Positions 5,374 to 6,133 of a DNA stretch of 6,133 nucleotides are shown here, piece by piece. Numbering within the stretch: position 1 is the first letter of the stretch; each line of letters opens with the position of its first letter. This stretch comes from DATNBT01 sp964579765 (GTDB taxonomy: Bacteria > Acidobacteriota > Vicinamibacteria > Vicinamibacterales > CAVVIG01), in assembly GCA_964579765.1 (NCBI GenBank), contig CAZOIK010000178.1, forward strand, positions 1-6,133, written 5' to 3'. Position numbers and translations under genes: made by a program. The notes below the pieces were generated by a model. That model was given only the letters and a program-made list of their open reading frames with translations, made no database searches and was not told the origin of the DNA.

Positions 5374-6133
5374 CGGGTGCCGGACCGCCGGCCATCAGCG
5401 ATCGCAGCAGGTCGGCCATCGCCGGGCTCGGCCCGGCGCCACGCCCGCGACCGCCGCGTCCGCGGCCACCGCCGCCGACGCCCATCGCGATGTCGAGCGG
5501 CGTACGCCCCTGCTTGTTCTTCATGTCGAGCTTCGCGCCGTGCTCGGCCAGGAAGCGGACGACTTTCGGCGCGCCGCGCTGTACCGCCGCGTGGACGGCG
5601 GTGGTGCCGCTCGCGTTGAACGCGTTGACGTCTACGCCGCGATCCAGACACAGCTTGATCGCTTCAATCGAGCTGTCCTCGGTGACCGGAATCGCAATCG
5701 CGTAGGCGCCGACCGTGGCGCCGCCGGCGGCGGCGATGGTCAGCACGGTCGTCCGATCCTTCAGCGTCAGCTTGGGATCGGCGCCGGCATCGAGCAGCAT
5801 GTGCATCAGCTGCAGGTCGTTGCTCTTGGCCGCGCGCGCGAGCGCCGTGGTGCCTTCGCCGAGGGTGGCGTCGCCGGTCGGCGTGTGGTGCCGGCCGATG
5901 ATCGGCCGCTTCAGCCGCGCGTTGACGTTCGCGCCGTGCGCGATGAGCAGCTTCACGATGTCCGCCGAGTCGAGCTTGTCCACCAGCTTGGGCGACGGAC
6001 GGCTGAGCATCGGCGGCATCGTGTGCATGTCGACGGCCGAATAGAGCGCCGCCGTGCCGGTGCTGTCCGCGACGTTCGGATCCGCGCCCTTCTCGATCAG
6101 GACCGCCGCCGTGTCGAAATGCGCGTTGGTGAT
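5354..6133 (-). CDS. Ankyrin-repeat protein, 5' end outside the window
   Basis: The frame is open to the window edge, giving 259 C-terminal residues of a longer protein. An internal Met lies at 6028, but the residues before it, such as F-D-T-A-A-V-L-I-E-K-G-A-D-P-N, are already an ankyrin repeat, so the true start lies beyond 6133. About five to six repeats can be followed by their G-A-[DN] turns: G-A-D-P-N, G-A-N-V-N, G-A-D-P-K, G-V-D-V-N and G-A-K-L-D. Two repeats carry insertions, a Met/Pro-rich one after L-Y-S-A-V-D and another after I-A-A-A-G-G. After the last repeat (G-R-T-P-L-D-I-A) comes a Gly/Arg-rich linker encoded at 5429-5482, then a short helix M-A-D-L-L-R-S-L-M and a polar tail. 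Ankyrin repeats bind other proteins; partner and location are unknown, since the N-terminus with any signal peptide is missing. Its 3' end overlaps the cytochrome c start, indicating one transcript. Confidence 0.93.
   Translation of the reverse strand: MTNAHFDTAAVLIEKGADPNVADSTGTAALYSAVDMHTMPPMLSRPSPKLVDKLDSADIVKLLIAHGANVNARLKRPIIGRHHTPTGDATLGEGTTALARAAKSNDLQLMHMLLDAGADPKLTLKDRTTVLTIAAAGGATVGAYAIAIPVTEDSSIEAIKLCLDRGVDVNAFNASGTTAVHAAVQRGAPKVVRFLAEHGAKLDMKNKQGRTPLDIAMGVGGGGRGRGGRGRGAGPSPAMADLLRSLMAGGPAPGASNQQ

Noticed and set aside
5354..6028. Complete ankyrin gene starting at the Met at 6028
   Set aside because: The frame stays open to the window edge and the extra residues form another ankyrin repeat, so the gene is partial.

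Overview
The window is a GC-rich (roughly two-thirds G+C), gene-dense bacterial chromosome segment. The style of the genes suggests an Acidobacteriota genome, perhaps class Vicinamibacteria. The hints are small c-type cytochromes with a W-D-G-V-[FY]-T signature, an ankyrin-repeat protein beside them, a Tat-type molybdoenzyme with a b561 partner, few Shine-Dalgarno sites, and short GC-rich hairpin repeats. This placement is an inference from gene content; no marker gene is present.

Layout. Positions 1-57 hold at most the 3' end of another gene. From about 1799 down to 73 on the minus strand lies a likely operon: a four-helix di-heme cytochrome b (1799-1137), a sulfite-oxidase/MsrP-like molybdopterin oxidoreductase (1135-428) that starts one base after the cytochrome stop, and, 85 bp further on, a small two-helix membrane protein (342-73). 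A 45-bp divergent spacer (1800-1844) separates this from a plus-strand pair: a zinc-dependent medium-chain dehydrogenase (1845-2819) and an aldo-keto reductase (2819-3742), joined by a TGATG stop/start overlap. Sixteen bases past the reductase a second minus-strand cluster arrives in convergent orientation. Read in its own direction it is an ankyrin-repeat protein (cut by the window edge at 6133, ending at 5354), a mono-heme cytochrome c (5373-4918, overlapping the ankyrin gene) and a di-heme cytochrome c with an extra C-terminal domain (4850-3759).

How the genes may work together. The molybdoenzyme and cytochrome b form a recognisable membrane redox unit: the enzyme is probably exported folded by Tat and exchanges electrons with the quinone pool through the b-hemes. 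The dehydrogenase and reductase are cytoplasmic and probably act on related alcohol, aldehyde or sugar substrates. The two c-cytochromes carry three copies of one heme module and are probably periplasmic electron carriers. Nothing in the window shows which enzyme they serve.

Between and inside the cytochrome c genes are three small repeat structures: a double GC hairpin (4858-4900), a 13-bp direct repeat across a stop codon (4906-4935), and a 33-nt inverted repeat lying inside the signal-peptide coding region of the mono-heme cytochrome (5312-5344). They are the least ordinary part of the window. I see no tRNA, rRNA, CRISPR array, transposase or phage gene. I found no clear new multi-gene system; the most open questions are the uncharacterised C-terminal domain of the di-heme cytochrome and the repeat-derived N-terminus of its neighbour.
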